Notes: a model not told the origin generated them from the sequence alone. A stretch of 64,000 nucleotides of DNA from Rhyacophila brunnea (GCA_022495005.1 JAGYXB010000062.1:620001-684000); one strand, 5' to 3'; shown: positions 11,541 through 25,402, counted from the stretch's first letter. A program made the numbers and translations.

Positions 11541-11940
11541 TACAACGTTTTTCTTAGGTCGTATTCTTATTTGTCCGGTGGTTGTTTGTCCGGTACGAAT
11601 GTTGCAATCCATTTTTAACTAACTTCCCAACTAGCTAGACATTTGAAACTTTTATAATATTTCATAACGCGATGCCAATGCATTTTTAAATACTTTTAGC
11701 CATCTTTAAGTAGAATTGAATTCATTTTTAGTTAATTCTGTTTTATATAAAAAGTTATTTTGATACCATTATTGGTCCTAGCAACGAGATTATTAAATAA
11801 TATATACTTGCATTACTATGTAAATCAATATGAAATGACATTTCATTATTCAGTGTTTCTATCAAGTACAATTTTTTTTGATCGTTTAAGCTAATCAAGT
11901 CAAGTTTACATGATTCAACAGAAAATTTAAAAACGTAGTA
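11541..11940. mobile_element. Tc1/mariner-like MITE, family G, copy 1
   Basis: Matches 26025-26441 in inverted orientation along its whole length. Shared blocks include TTATTTGTCCGGTGG, AACTTCCCAACTAGCTAG, GATGCCAATGCATTT, TACTTTTAGCCATCTTTA and CTTGACTTGA(TT)AGCTTAAACGATC. The ends are TA-CAACGTTTTT and, in complement, TA-CTACGTTTTT, consistent with short inverted repeats and TA target sites. There is no ORF. Confidence 0.75.
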
Positions 11941-13206
11941 ATTATTTTATTTTATCTTTATTAATATTGGCTTAGTTAGCTGGCATTAACAAACATTTCA
12001 TAAAATCCCAGAATGACACTCATTAACTGAGTACTACATAATAAATAATATTCGTGCATATATTTTACATATATGTACTTATAGTATATTTATCAAAACT
12101 TTTCATATACCTATCGATTAAGTTTGTCTATCCATGTGACCATTTTTCTAAATATCCGTGATACTTTTTCAACCAAAACGAAATAATTGTGTAACAAATA
12201 TTTGTATTCCGGTACGTAGGTACAATCATTATGAATTTATAGGTGTGCCACTGTAACTCATATGAATCCACTGCATACATTCACGATCAGATGTATTCAC
12301 ATATATAATACAACAGTCACTACATACATCGATTTCCTTTACATAAAATAACTAATTTGTTCGCCCAACCCATCCATGGCAGCGGAACGACAAAAACTAT
12401 AATGGTTTAATATGGCCATACCAGATTTGTGTTCAGTCTGACTACAATACATGCTCGGATACCACGGTATTCATGGAACTTACCTGTACACATAAATTCT
12501 ACACTGCAATATAGTGACTTGATACTTGCAGAAGTTTCAGTTGATACAGCAAACGAAGTTTACTATGAGAAACTCTGAGTTATATTATTTGAAAGTGACC
12601 AAGGCAAAGTTTATTAACGTAATATTGTTAAATATACAGTGTCCAGAGTTATTCAGCCATTGAAATTAAGGTAAGAGCCATTTTTAATATAATTATATGC
12701 ATATTATATTCAACAACTCCAGAACGAATATTTAATGATTTTAATATTTTTATTCCAAAAAGTAACATGAATGATTTTTGAAATTTTTATCCGAATATAT
12801 TAATCAAATCAAAAATCGATTATATAACTAAGATAAAATTTAAAAAAACCCTCAGTCACGTAGTTATTATAAAATATCTGTAACAAAGACAATATATTAC
12901 GTAGAACAATGGATAAAGTACTCACCTTTCAAGATACATTATTTATTTGAATCCCAATTTTTTAAGATTTTTTTTATTTATTAAGGAAACAAACAGTTAC
13001 ATATTTATTACAAAATTTTTAAATATAATAATGAAAAGTTATTGCAACTAGCAAAGTTTCCATGTATACATTATAATAATATAGTTAAGCCTAACAAGAT
13101 AGAGAGTGGGAATAACATAAATATAAAGAAATTACATAAGAAAATTACATGAGAAAAATGAAGAAGAATAATGAGTAATTAAAATATATACAAAAAAAAG
13201 TAACAT
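11941..13206. other. No recognised gene
   Basis: AT-rich DNA. A stretch from about 12965 (TTATTTATTAAGGAAACAAACAGTT...) resembles the antisense 3' tail of some insect LINEs, but I could not link it to a coding fragment. Confidence 0.4.
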
Positions 13207-13208
13207 AA

Positions 13209-13232
13209 TATATATATATATATATATATATA
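13209..13232. repeat. (TA)12 microsatellite
   Basis: Uninterrupted TA dinucleotides, 24 bp long. Confidence 0.95.
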
Positions 13233-14280
13233 GATTTATCTTATAAATAGGTAAATTTCTGAACCTTAAAAAATTATGAATTTTCAATTAAATAAATTCT
13301 TTATTTTTAAAAAATATATATTGTTATGTTTCCTTAATACTTCATCTATAGTAAATTTTGATAGAAAAATGAATAAAAATCCGCTCTTGGTATATTATAA
13401 ATAACTATAGAAAAGTTAATAATACAATATTTAACAAAAGTAGATACATTATAATAATAATTTCCTTTTAATAATCATTTCTATTAATAAACGATTTATT
13501 TTGTATCACTTTTGCATTTCTCAAAGAACTTTATACTTATTTATTTATATAGAAACGTTCACAAAGTAAATAAATATATGAGAGATAATAAAAATGTTTT
13601 CACATACATATAAGCGAGGATTTCCAAAAAAAAGATAGCTAGCCTCTCGGAAAATATTTAACCGGAAATGTGTGAGGGAGGACCGGGAAAATTGAAGTGT
13701 AGTGCGGTAATTGTATTAAGTGACCCGCAAGGGAATGATTTTCCACTAACGACATTCCGGTGTGGTTTTTCTTATAATGTCTGAAAGAAAATGCTAGCAA
13801 GAAAGATAACTCGTCGAGTGGCATTAATCAATATTAACACAAATTATTGACGTATTAATAACAGAAAGAGATAACTTTTTCTAACATTTTAAATATATTT
13901 ATGTAATAGCTGCAAGCTTTTGTTAGAAAATCTAGTGTTTCTAGAGTCATAAATATCTAATGATTTTTATCGATTGTAATGATTTGTGTAATAATTAGTT
14001 TTGTATATATATTTTTTCCTAGACCTGAATACGTTTATTTATTTTGGTATATATACCAAAATACCGTAGCCACAGTATTTTTTTAAGTAAACAACATAAA
14101 TCAGTTCACACAATATGCAAGTATTTTAATCACTAACAAAAATTGTGAAATCATTATTCCACAGTCATTAATAGATAAATAGGTTATTAGTACATTTTCA
14201 ATATTAGGTATATTAGTTTTTAAATGAAACATTATTAATTCATTTTCATTTTTTTACATATTTTGGATATTACAAATTAT

Positions 14281-14655
14281 AAGTACCTATAAGACGTTCA
14301 CAACATGACATGCAACATAATTATAAAGAAAAAAAGAATGGGAATAAAAACGATACAAATGAAAATATAAAAAGAGAACATAATATAAACATACAAAAGT
14401 AGTGAAAATACAATTACGCATATATATATAAGTTCAAAGAAGTACACCGAGTTTGCTTAGGAGACCCTTTTTTAAGAATTTATAAAATAGCGTCAACCTA
14501 AACTCACCCTCACGCAAGTGGAATATATCAACACCCGAAGCAATTTGGTTGAACATAGTAATCGCCCTCCCAATTGGTATTATTACCGGCAGGTTGGTTC
14601 TGCACCTTGGGAGAATAAACAACTGATGCTCTCTATTTTTAAGATAGTTATCAGG
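14281..14655 (-). mobile_element. Jockey-like LINE 3' fragment (antisense)
   Basis: The minus strand encodes the C-terminal stretch FILPRCRTNLPVIIPIGRA, then ITMFNQIASGVDIFHLREGE, ending FYKFLKKG at about 14434. This is nearly the same peptide as the 3' part of the element at 50195-52335. A 3' UTR follows down to about 14281, with the family motif CATGTTGTGAACGTCTTA. The copy is 5'-truncated and lacks all of the reverse transcriptase. Confidence 0.85.
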
Positions 14656-15400
14656 TAAAGTATCATGTTAATCATATTATGTTTTTAAAAATTGGCAAGC
14701 ACTAATTATATAATATAATAATATCTTCAACAATAATTTTTTTTGTAATTATATCCTAATATAAACTTTCAAACTGACAAAATCAATTTCGGGCAAATCG
14801 GATATTTTTGATAATGTCCATATCATCCTTGAGCACATCATATGTGAATATTATTAAAACGATTGAAAATGTAAAGAAATCAAATGCTCTTAAATGCAAG
14901 ATGTAACCCACCTGGACATAAGACATTTTAAGGCTTCATTGAGCATAGTACAAAACTCAATTGACCGAAGAACGACAAGCGAGTGCGCCTTACTCAGAAA
15001 TCTTATGTTTCTACGTTCAATCTATTTTCTCAATTCAGTAGACAAGGAAACAAATAGAGATATATGTATGTTGCTTTCTTAAGAGAAAGGCTAGGAAACG
15101 TGTTGCTTAGCTGAGAGCACTTAAAAATGTACTGTAAGATATTTAAATGTATAAGAATTACAACAATAAATTAGCAAGAAGCTTTTAGAAAAAAAACAAC
15201 TCGTACTTATAATACGAGTAACTTGTGGACTTATATTTAACAGCATACCCAATACAAAGGGATAAATTCAAATTTAGTTTACTTTATATCTAATATGTAC
15301 TTAGACCATCTAAAGTCTGCAATTTTTTGTTTACGTCAGGATTTCATAGTAAGTTTTTATGTCGCGGGGCGTTTTAAATAAATCTTAACTTCGGTGCACG

Positions 15401-15532
15401 ATTCCCGGTCATGACAAAAACATTTATGTGTTTTTCTCAAAGCCTGGGTGTTTGTGATTGTTCAAAATTACTAACAACCACCTTGTACGAAAAAGCAAGG
15501 ACATGGTTATTAATAATTCTAAAAAAAAAAAA
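15401..15532 (+). mobile_element. SINE family A, 5'-truncated, inserted into another SINE
   Basis: Begins inside the B box (ATTCCCGGTCATGAC) and continues through the family A body (TTTATGTGTTTTTCTCAAAG, CCTGGGTGTTTG, ACCACCTTGTAC) to a 14-A tail. The flanks are a perfect 14-bp direct repeat, AACTTCGGTGCACG, at 15387-15400 and 15533-15546. The target is the 5' end of a second tRNA-derived SINE, so this insertion is the younger of the two. Confidence 0.9.
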
Positions 15533-15660
15533 AACTTCGGTGCACGCTCACAATGACCAAGCGACTAATGCGTCGGCTTATAATATTCTGAGTCCCATGT
15601 TCGAATCCTGGTCCAGGCAAATACACATATTGTTCTTCAAATTCCATTGATGGATGAAGG
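15533..15660 (+). repeat. tRNA-Ser/Leu-derived SINE head (family B)
   Basis: GACCAAGCGACTAATGCGTC resembles the A-box arm of tRNA-Ser/Leu (GGCCGAGCGGTTAAGGCG), and TGTTCGAATCCTGGTC is a good B box. The following GCAAATACACATATTGTTCT parallels the region just after the head in family D, so B and D share a head, but the downstream tail differs (GATGGATGAAGGCCTCTTC). The extreme 5' bases are separated from the rest by the family A insertion. It is not a functional tRNA gene, because it lacks a matching acceptor stem. Confidence 0.75.
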
Positions 15661-18600
15661 CCTCTTCAAGCTGATAGCTTAATTGGTTGATCCAACGGTC
15701 TCTAAATACTTTTAGTTTTAGGAAGTTTTATATCACTTGGGTACCTTTGAATATCTTCATGACTATTTACGTATTAAGTTCTTATCAAACTCTATTCCAT
15801 CGTATTACCTTGTTTGCTGCCTCATCCATATATTCCATTTTTGTCATTAGGCGTTTTGCCTGACATGCATCTCTTCATATTGCACTATGCTTACTCTATG
15901 TAATTGAATCTTTTTTTACTGACGATTCATATTTTGCACGCATATTTGAAAAAGGGATATACGAATTGGTTGAATACCTACTTTTAATTTTAAGCACAGT
16001 GAGAGGTAACTTTGTAATAAATTTTACAGATTACCAAAAGTTCTTTAGATCACTTTTGTTATGCATGTGGCAACCTCACTTAGTGGAAAACATAATTATA
16101 TCGGTAGATATAGAGTTGATAGTATTGTAGGGATATCGAATTATAAATTAAATATCTATTTTTCGTGGTATCAAATTATATGACTGCAATAATCAATTCC
16201 CAGCTACTCGTATGTCCATTGACGCAAACGCCATTTATTCGCTGACTCAATCCGACCGTATAGTCCCGCACAACATCTTATTGTACCAAGATGCGGACTT
16301 CGGACCGTTATCATAAGTACTGTAATATAACTACTGTTATATATTATTGTACCGACCATTACGCCGCAAATAAAACTCGTTCCTGCATCCATCTTCGACT
16401 TCTTAATCATCATCCTCAACACCATAACCTACGACACATCGACGACTCCCACAGTGGTAATTTACATATCGTTGGTAACTCACATCGAACCTTACAGTAT
16501 TATAGATACTCTACATACGTATAATTAATTATTTGTTACAACTACGTATTAAATTCATATTAAAATAACAGTTTCCTAGTACATTAATTATTTCATATAC
16601 AAACATCAGGTTTTGAAAAGAGAAAAAAAATATATAATGGTTATTTTTAATATTAGTATTCGTTAGTACTACAACAAAAATATATTTACAGATTAAAGAA
16701 GGATTTCACATAATTCACTTAAAAACTTTAAAAGTTTTAAACAGATTTAATATTGAGCATTCAATAAACATGAAATATATTATTCATATCTAAATGATAT
16801 ACCGAGCTGTTATATACCAATATTCATTTTATATAACGTATTTTTAGGGTGGAAAATCTTTTTCTCCAAAATCTCTCACCGATGTAAAATGTTACCATAA
16901 ATATAACACATAATGTGTATAGTGGAAAGCACACAATGGTTTTGAAAAACAACATCAATTCATCCTTCACTGATTTGACGTAACCGCTTTTCACGGTGTT
17001 TGCTTTTCCTTGACCGGGTCAAGAAGGCTGTCCAGGCGGAGGGATGGGGCGTCAGTAAAAATCCCTCACTTGCGAATGTTCGAATCTCAGCGTCCGAATG
17101 ACGTTGCGACGCCCGGAAATTGGAGTAAGTATCTTGAGCAATAATGAACCCCTGCAGTCAAACTTTGAGCTTCAGTGCAATTTTCAAAATCGTTCATTTT
17201 ACAAAGTGATAAACGTTAAATTTAATTCTCAGTGAGCTTCGAAATCAAAAGATATATTATTTAATATTCTCTCACGATTTCTTTTCTTGAAGTTTTTGAA
17301 AAGATTATTTATATATACAATAAAAAATACTATGTATGAACAACAATGGTTTGATTCTAAAATCCATTGTAACTATTATGTAAAGAAATACTCAAATAAA
17401 TGAAATCAGCTTTTCATTAAATAAATAATCGTATTTACTAGAGTGTTCGTTACCAGTGTGTATTTATTTGCCTTTGGTGAGTATGACGATGAAGTCTGAA
17501 GATGCCGAAAGACGAAACATGGGTCGCAAAAAACGACTCAAATGGAATAGTACAAAACTTAAATCCATTAGAATTTAAATTCAAATTCCATCAAGTACCT
17601 TCGGTCGATAGTAATAATATTAGAATAATCGTAGGCTTTGTGTATTTTTTTAGGTTGTAATAAAAAATACTTGAATGGTTAACATATCAATTCACTAGTA
17701 GATAAAAATCTTTCTAAACTGATTACCTATATTTCTTTTGGTCTCATATATTTTCTTAACATAATTTAACTAATAACATAACATAGCTGAATTAAGAAAA
17801 TATCCTTGATTCATCAACTGTTATGTCTAACTTTTGTCCAGCGAGTATAATCATGTAGGTATCACAACATATATGATATAACTGCTATAATTGTATGTGA
17901 TACAAATCAATTTAGTGAGCGTTTCTCTTTAATTATCACTCATCTTTATATTGCTTATTATATTTACAACACTGAAGAAATATTTAGTTAATAATATTAT
18001 GGTGTATCCAAAAGGGATGACAGAGTAAAAGTTTCGACTTTGCGGAAAGTGTTTAAATAATATCAAATAAAATAGATAATCAATATTTTTTAAAGAATAT
18101 TGCTTGATTAAGTTGTAGTTTCAATGACAATTTTATGTGATTTAAGAGCTGATGTTGCACATCTCTCTTTTGTCTCAGGATATAGTTTCTGGAGCCACTA
18201 TTTGTGGCGAAAAACTACATTAACCTTAAAACACTCTTTCAATGTCTGAACAAATTGAATCAATAGACGCGATTCCCAATATCTTCGCGTGGCAGAAGAT
18301 TCCATCCGCAGCTCGCCTGTGCACTCTATCCGACCACTCAAATTTGATTTATTGGCTTATCCAAGAGACTCGCATTATTGGCAATACACAACATACTTGG
18401 AGGCTCTTCTCCCGCTGTATTTGTTTCGCAAATAACTCAACCCTTCTGAGTATTCCAATAATGAACGCAATTGCTACAGACAAGCACGTAATCTGTGTTC
18501 ATCTTTTGTAATTACAAAATTAGGTGTAGCCTGTAATTAAAACATTAAATTTTCAGACGAGAGGATTTGATGAATGAATTAGTAAAATTTAAACCGTTCA

Positions 18601-18879
18601 CTGATTTTTTAAACATATTCTGGATAAAAACTTATCGCTACATACTAGGTAATAAGATAAGTATTAGTAAAATGTACATATAATATACCTACCCTAATAT
18701 TAGATAACTGGACTTATAATAATGATATTACTTAAGTCTTACATACGAAAAAGATTTACAATTAAAGTTTTAAAAATAATGTGATTAAGTGGTTATTATT
18801 TAAATTAATTATTGAATAATCATTCAATAAAATAATGTATTAGCTGAAATTTACAATTAAATATTGTTTTTAATTAATT
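15661..18879. other. No recognised gene; one GC-rich patch
   Basis: AT-rich DNA. Open frames on opposite strands at 16204-16425 and 16291-16524 and a frame at 18242-18511 show no family resemblance I can name. A GC-richer patch at 16985-17125 contains a 7-bp inverted repeat (GGGCGTC at 17047-17053, GACGCCC at 17108-17114), a B-box-like TGTTCGAATCTC, and a donor-like GTAAGTA at 17124. I could not assign it to a tRNA, SINE or exon. Confidence 0.4.
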
Positions 18880-19320
18880 GTTTATTATTGATTTATTTAA
18901 TAAAACGCAAAAAATTTTAGTACCTACTTTTTCCATTTTTATTATTTAATAAATTTGAGCCGGTTTTGTCCGCCTCAGAGGGACATTTTCAACTGAATAA
19001 TATTTATAAAACATGTATTTACCAAAAAAAAATCATAAAGGCGACACAAATAATCTACCAATACATAGAATTATCCGGCCAATAGTACTTTATCACTAAC
19101 AATTAAATTAAAACTAATGAGTTTGGATATTAATATTTCTTATTAGGTAGGTATATCATTTATGACACTACACAAAATATTCTAAAATTATTAACAATAC
19201 ACAAAACCAGCAAAAAGCATTTACAATAATTTCAATATATATTTCAATAAATAATAAAAGTAGAATAAGTACTAATTTTTTTACGTTTTATTAAATTAAT
19301 CAATAATACAATGCAGTTCC
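18880..19320. repeat. MITE-like element, family F, copy 1
   Basis: The left arm has TTGATTTATTTAATAAAACG, TTTTAGTACCTACTT and TTTTTATTATTTAATAAA. The right arm contains the complement (TTCAATAAATAATAAAAGTA, AAGTACTAAT, CGTTTTATTAAATTAATCAA), giving long imperfect inverted repeats. DNA just past the right arm (CAATGCAGTTCCACCAT) matches, in complement, 44650-44680 next to family F copy 2. There is no coding capacity. The ends are approximate. Confidence 0.6.
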
Positions 19321-22300
19321 ACCATCAATTAATTGACAGTTAACACATTAAAAGAAATTAATTGTTCGTATAAAATTAATACTCAATAGCACTATGACAT
19401 TCATTTCAAGACTACGGCCAATATCTCTCAAAAATCTAAATTAGGCGAGCTATAAATACAAACTCCATTGCTCCCGATGTGACATTTACGTATTTTATTC
19501 TAATTCCTGTCATGCATAAAACCAGTAGTTAATATAATCCTTTGTCGAAAGCTTTCCAGGGGGATGACTATTGGCAAACGAGCATAAACATCCCCTACCC
19601 TCGCTCGCTCTGTATTGAATTATTATTCTGACGAACATTGACAAACCGGCGATTATCAATGATATGATTTGTGTTTTAGCGTTAAACCCCTTGTGAAAAT
19701 ATCCGGGTCGGAAGAGCTTGTAATTTCTCTTGTCAAACAAAATATTTGTTTGATGCCTTTACAACGTCGACACAGTTATTCCCTAGTATTTACATTAATT
19801 CGTTTAATATACTATTATTATAGTTTGAAAGTCAAATATCGCAGTCAATTTCGGAATTCTACTTTTGTGAAATCTATATATTAACTTTGTTGTTAATGCA
19901 TATTTTTGATTTACAATAAAGTCATAATAAATGCAGTAGAGAAATCGTCAACATTTTTTATACATATGACACTATAATTATAATAAATTCATAGTACCAT
20001 ATTCAAAGGTTGATGCGCCATACAAAAAATCAACACTTTATTATCTATTGAAAAAATAGAATGTCATGCATTTCAGGTGCCTTTGAGTGGGTCTACTCAG
20101 TCGTGAAATCGTCTTTTATAACCTACATGTAAATTCTGTAGAATTTTAACGACATAATTATTACTGTTTATAATAAAACAAAGATAATATTTTTTTTATT
20201 TTAACAATTAAATAAACTAAAATATGTAAGTAAGTATTCAGCTAGTATAATTTAATAATGGTCAGTAAAAGTTTCGCCAGCTAAGAAATACATTGATAAA
20301 TAATATTAATATCAATAATTAAAAAATTACTTGACATACAACAGTTATTTTATTTTTGTTTTATGCTTCCTATGTAGAGGTTGTTATCGAGAAATCTCTC
20401 ATCGATAATTATCAAGAAATATTCAGAAGAGGTCAATCGAAAATCTCGAAAAATGAAATTTCCAAAATTTTGAGAATTCTCATTTCTCGAAAAATCATCA
20501 ATGATACTCTCCAGAATTTGAAAGATTGTTACTAGGTAAAATAACAAATAATTTAAAAAAAAATGAGACATTAATGGTAAAAAAAGCTCTTTACTTGATT
20601 CTGAACGGAATATCTTAAATTTCCCGCTGATTTTGTTTTGATCAAAAGAGCTTATTTTTTTTGATTCGACAAAAAGAGGTAATTTGATTATAATATTGAT
20701 GTTTCGTGAAAACATATTATATTCTTATATTCAAGTATTCTAGAATCTGGTGAAATGAAAAAAGGTGATAAATTAAAAGCTCTATGTAACTAATATTTGG
20801 CACATACATATTATGAAAGTAGAAAAATATCTAGAAAAAAATTTAGATACCGAATAAGCTATGAACGCACATTTATCGCAATTATAAAATTATTGATACA
20901 ATAAGTACTATGCGTTTGAGATTACCATATATTAATTTTTAAATCATCGTGTTAATAATACTAATTTTGATTAGTAGACGGCGTCTGGATCTACTAAAAA
21001 AATAATTTTAACGTACATGAATTAACAAAAAAAAAATATTTTATTTAATAAATAATAGATATGTTTAAGTACTTTTACAACATTTTTTATTGAAATTATT
21101 TAATACAGCTACCAAATTTTCATTAAAAAAATTATACGTACTGAAAGTTGATTTTTTTTAAATATTTTTTATGTGAAAGTCACTATTAATAATTACTTAA
21201 AATGATACCCACAAGAAAAAGGTTGAATAATCTCGTAAATATTCGCAGTCTCAGCAATTATTTTTATAACACAAAACATCCCTAAATAAACCTTTTCGCA
21301 TCCAATAAATAAGCCTTTTGAATCGAATTAGGCTTACCAATAATACCTAATAATTCATACAAATTCACCCGATCATTCATTCACATCAAATTAACTCATA
21401 TCAAACAGTTTATGTTTGAAATTGCTACCACACATCATCGAGGAGCGACATGATGCTCGTGTCCTTTTCGTATCGGGATAAGTAAAAATATCGAACATCG
21501 TTTGAAACGGTGCGGTTGAACAAGTAAGCTTTGTAGCCGATGTCTACATTATAAAATATGTAGGTACCTACATTCTGTAATTTATGGTATTTTCAAAATT
21601 GGTTATTACATTTACAAGTCAAGTTATTTCTTTTAGTCAATCCAAACTATTGAAATAATGAAAATTTACTTCTGCGGTTTATTTTCGTGGTATATATAGA
21701 TAAATTAAAATTGTAAACTCATTTTATTAAATGTCAGTCAGGCACTAAATTGAACAAAAATCACAGAATTAATTTGTATACAGAACTGGATCATTTTACA
21801 ACAGTGTCCGTAAGTCCTCCAGAATATCTGAAAAATCTTATAATTTTGGTACCTACTTAAAATCACCGCTCGTATTTGTGAAACTATCACCTATCATGTA
21901 TAAATATGCTTGATTTTCTTTTAGTATTTCTATTTTATTTGTCTCAACCTTTTTCGATAAGTCAAGAATCTCATTTTCAATTTCTCGATAAATCTCGAGA
22001 CAAAAATAATATACTCTCAAAACATCAATATAAATGTATTATTTTGACATAATATATACAAAATGTATTAAATTAAATCAATCATTTAAATGATAAACTA
22101 TTAATTTATATTTAAATGCATTTTTTATCAATTTAAATTAAATTAAATATATATTTCTCACAGAAATGAAAACATAATTAAGTTAAAACCGTTTCAAGTC
22201 GTAATGTCAATTGATTATCTTCTGCTCGAATGAATGATTATCTATTGATTAGTATTACGTTTAATCTTAATATTTTTTATTCAATATAGAACATATATAT

Positions 22301-23499
22301 TGCTAAGGATTTAAAAAACTCATAAAAAATTGGTCTAACTAATTTTACCGGAGATTTTTTCGGATATGTTCGCTTTTGAGGTTTTTTAAAATTACGTATC
22401 ATATAATTGAATACATCACACTTACTCATATACATAACTTGTAACGTTAAATAATTTAATATGACATCTACATTTATTATATAATAGGTTGACAGCCAAA
22501 TTATATCCACTATTGGATGAAATCATGTCTTATATATTTCAATTTATTCGATTTAAAGCTTTTTGACGTCACTTATTCATCGATCATATAAAGGACTTTT
22601 TGAATACCACCGTTAAAGCGAATTTTATGTGTAATGAGACCATTATACATTAATTTATTTTGTGATCTTTTACGTTATACCCAACTTGCATCTTTTCATC
22701 TAACGTTACACTACTCTCATGTTTTTTATATTGCTCTGAATGTGGTATGATATAATTACAAATGTATATAAATTAAAATCTTAATTACACTGAAAATGTG
22801 TCATAAAAGGACGTTAATGTATTCAAATAAGATATGTTATGGGGCTTTTTAACGTTTTCTCTGCCCTATCCTTCCGCCTGCTTTCGTAAAAAAAACTCCA
22901 TTAAAATTCTTCTACGTCGACATAATCATAACTCACTCTGCCTGATCACCAATATAGTGTAATAGTAGCACATCTGATATACGAAAACCTATTTAAAGTT
23001 AAAACATCATTTTTTTAAATGTGCCAGATATGTCATTCGAAAAGATTTCACGTTATATTTTTGCATAGAAACAAGACGTATCTATCTTACTTGAATAGTA
23101 TTAACTGTCAGTTCTTGGTAGACAATATTATATTAACATAAAACATATAATGTAGTAGATTAAGTAGTGTACATATTTCAATAAATATTAAATGATTAGT
23201 TAATAAATTGAGCTAATTTAGATATATATTCTGAGAAGATAATATGTATATAATTTTTTTTGAATTATTTTTGAAGAAAGATATTTTTTTATAATATTTT
23301 ATATTAGTTTCGTACAATCAACAAATATTCTTCGTCAGATGGTACGACAGCTATCTTCTACTACCTTTTCCAACCGAAATGATTCTTTACACCCCTTCTC
23401 TAGTCTTCGACATTGATAATGTCTCTTACGTCGCTCTTCAAACATTCCTCCAATTATAACCATGGTCTCACGACGTCTAAATTATTTCTTTAAATACTG
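19321..23499. other. AT-rich DNA, no recognised gene
   Basis: No host exon seen. A 121-codon open frame on the minus strand (20350-20715) is Lys/Asn/Phe-rich with no family match. Its DNA carries repeated TTTCTCGA motifs, seen again at 21960-22003 (CTCGATAAATCTCGAGA). These may be the two ends of one decayed 1.6-kb element, but the arms are too imperfect to claim. Confidence 0.35.
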
Positions 23500-23640
23500 C
23501 GGTGCATGGTTGTTGCATCTAACCCGCGTAGGTTAATTTTTATTATGTAATACACAAACATCTTTTCATTCAGATACGTTTATAGAGTCATAGAATGTGG
23601 TTTGGCATGCTGGTTAATGCGGTACAACTTATTATTCACA
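23500..23640 (+). repeat. R1-type LINE 3' UTR remnant
   Basis: Contains TTCAGATACGTTTATAGAGTCATAGAA, matching TTCAGACTCGTTTATAGCATCATAGAA-like sequence at about 31690-31715. It is preceded by GGTGCATGGTTG, seen also at 7460 in the LINE fragment with coding sequence. The similarity is patchy and the boundaries are uncertain. Confidence 0.5.
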
Positions 23641-25402
23641 CCCCACCAATCAATAAATAGAGGGTTTTTATATCGACCGTATAATATTTACCATTAAGAT
23701 TTCGATTAGTGCAGCTTCTTTCGCAGTTTATGCCTACATATCGTAAATAATTCTGGTTTTAGAATAAGTATTAACTAATTGTTAAATTGTTAGTATAAAT
23801 TAGCTGTAAAATTTGTTTTTGTAAGCAGACCACACTCTATTGCGATTCATTTATAATACTAAATATGGAATCTAGTTGTCAAATAGATATACTTTAAGTG
23901 AACTAACACATCAGCATGTTTACTTGAGACACTAGCTTGAACAATTTTATTTTATAAATATACTGTTCTTTCCTAACAGAAACACTGTTTCAATACCGGT
24001 TACAGTCATGTGAATTGTACGTAAAACATTTCACCGTGACACAGTTTGCCGTGAGCTTTCTTATCGGAAAGATTTTCTAATTTTATTAGACTCAATATGA
24101 ACATTAATTTAATTTTCAAAGATGATAATGGCAATTAAATTCATGAATTCAAGAATGAAAACCTAACCTGACCTAACAAATAATCCAGTATGTCGGCTAT
24201 TTTCAAAATTTCTTTGCTTCTGGCTTCCTGTAAAGTGTAAACCGAGAATAACCGTGTTTTATTTAGACATGAATTTTATATTTGTACTATACGACCCAAA
24301 GAGGTTGGATGGTCTTTAATATACGGCCATATATTTCCGATACAAAATTTCACGGTGAAGTAATACGGCGAACTGCATACGTGCAAGAATCCAGACACGC
24401 TCAATACCATCACTTGAATTCGTTTTATTATACTTATATGTAGTAAATAAATACCTTGTCAAAAGATGACTGTTGGATTATATTATAAAGAAACAGTTAA
24501 CGATATTAAATTGGAACAAGTTCTAAATATTTGTGTTTTATTTTAATTAATAAAAGCTTACTCTGCTAACTGCGTCTCACCTTAACTAATTACATAGATA
24601 TATCTTACTGGCAAAGGTATGTACAGGTGTTGGGACCAACAACACTGTACCGTGGATCAAAGGCCTGGCCATCCAAGCGGAAAATTGGGCCGGCCCAATG
24701 AATATTATGCAACCCTCCAACGGTTTACCTTACACTTTAAAGTGCTTGTATGAGTGCTACTTACTATGAAAACATACTACATACATAGTTACCTAATAAT
24801 TTGTCGATATTTTCATAGTATATGTTATTATTGATTATATGCAAACATTGTAGCTAGACATTCTAGGATGTTGCTCAAATCCGATGATTTAAATCGTAAC
24901 GTAATAATTTTTGTCAATTTAATCGAAATCCTGAGAATTCCAGGTATAAAAATTGTTGAAATAATTGACGCATGTTGACACCAAAATTTTAGTCTGCCAA
25001 AATCACTCCAGCAGTGCTATTCTTAACAGTTAACACGTTTCCATTAATTTTATTTAGTCCAAATTAACACAGAAGCAATTCGATACACAAGATTTTATCT
25101 ACAATAATTACTAATTCGTAATATGGCGAAAATTTAAGTTGATATACCTTTCGTGTGAAATATATCTCTTCTTTACGGAGCTCGGTCAAATTCGGGTATG
25201 TTCGTGCAGACTTTTCTTATAGTTTTTTTGACCCGAATCCCAAAAACATAAACATCAAGCAAGAATTATTGCACATAACCTACAATTTTATTAGCCATGT
25301 CAACCGGACACAGATATGTTGCTGCGATGCCACGGTAAGAAAATACATTTTTTTTTCGTGTATATTACATTGAATGTGCCAAAAATAACACATTATTTTT
25401 CA
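23641..25402. other. No recognised gene
   Basis: AT-rich. A short GC-richer patch at 24635-24700 (AAAGGCCTGGCCATCC, GGGCCGGCCCAATG) is unexplained. A 72-codon frame at 25155-25373 has no recognisable similarity. Confidence 0.45.

Noticed and set aside
15551..15625. Functional tRNA-Ser/Leu gene
   Set aside because: The A and B boxes are recognisable but there is no pairing acceptor stem or proper anticodon arm, and its 5' end is split by a SINE.
17500..17530. Hammerhead-ribozyme-like core (CTGAAGA followed by CGAAAC)
   Set aside because: CTGANGA and GAAA are present, but the sequence between them cannot form stem II with a G-C closing pair, and I see no stems I or III.
20350..20715. 121-codon frame on the minus strand
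   Set aside because: Lys/Asn/Phe/Ile-rich with no motif; the DNA contains repeated TTTCTCGA motifs that suggest a decayed repeat rather than a gene.
24160..24176. Interstitial telomere-like run (CCTAACCTGACCTAAC)
   Set aside because: Only about three degenerate units of the insect TTAGG repeat; expected by chance in AT-rich DNA and not flanked by more.
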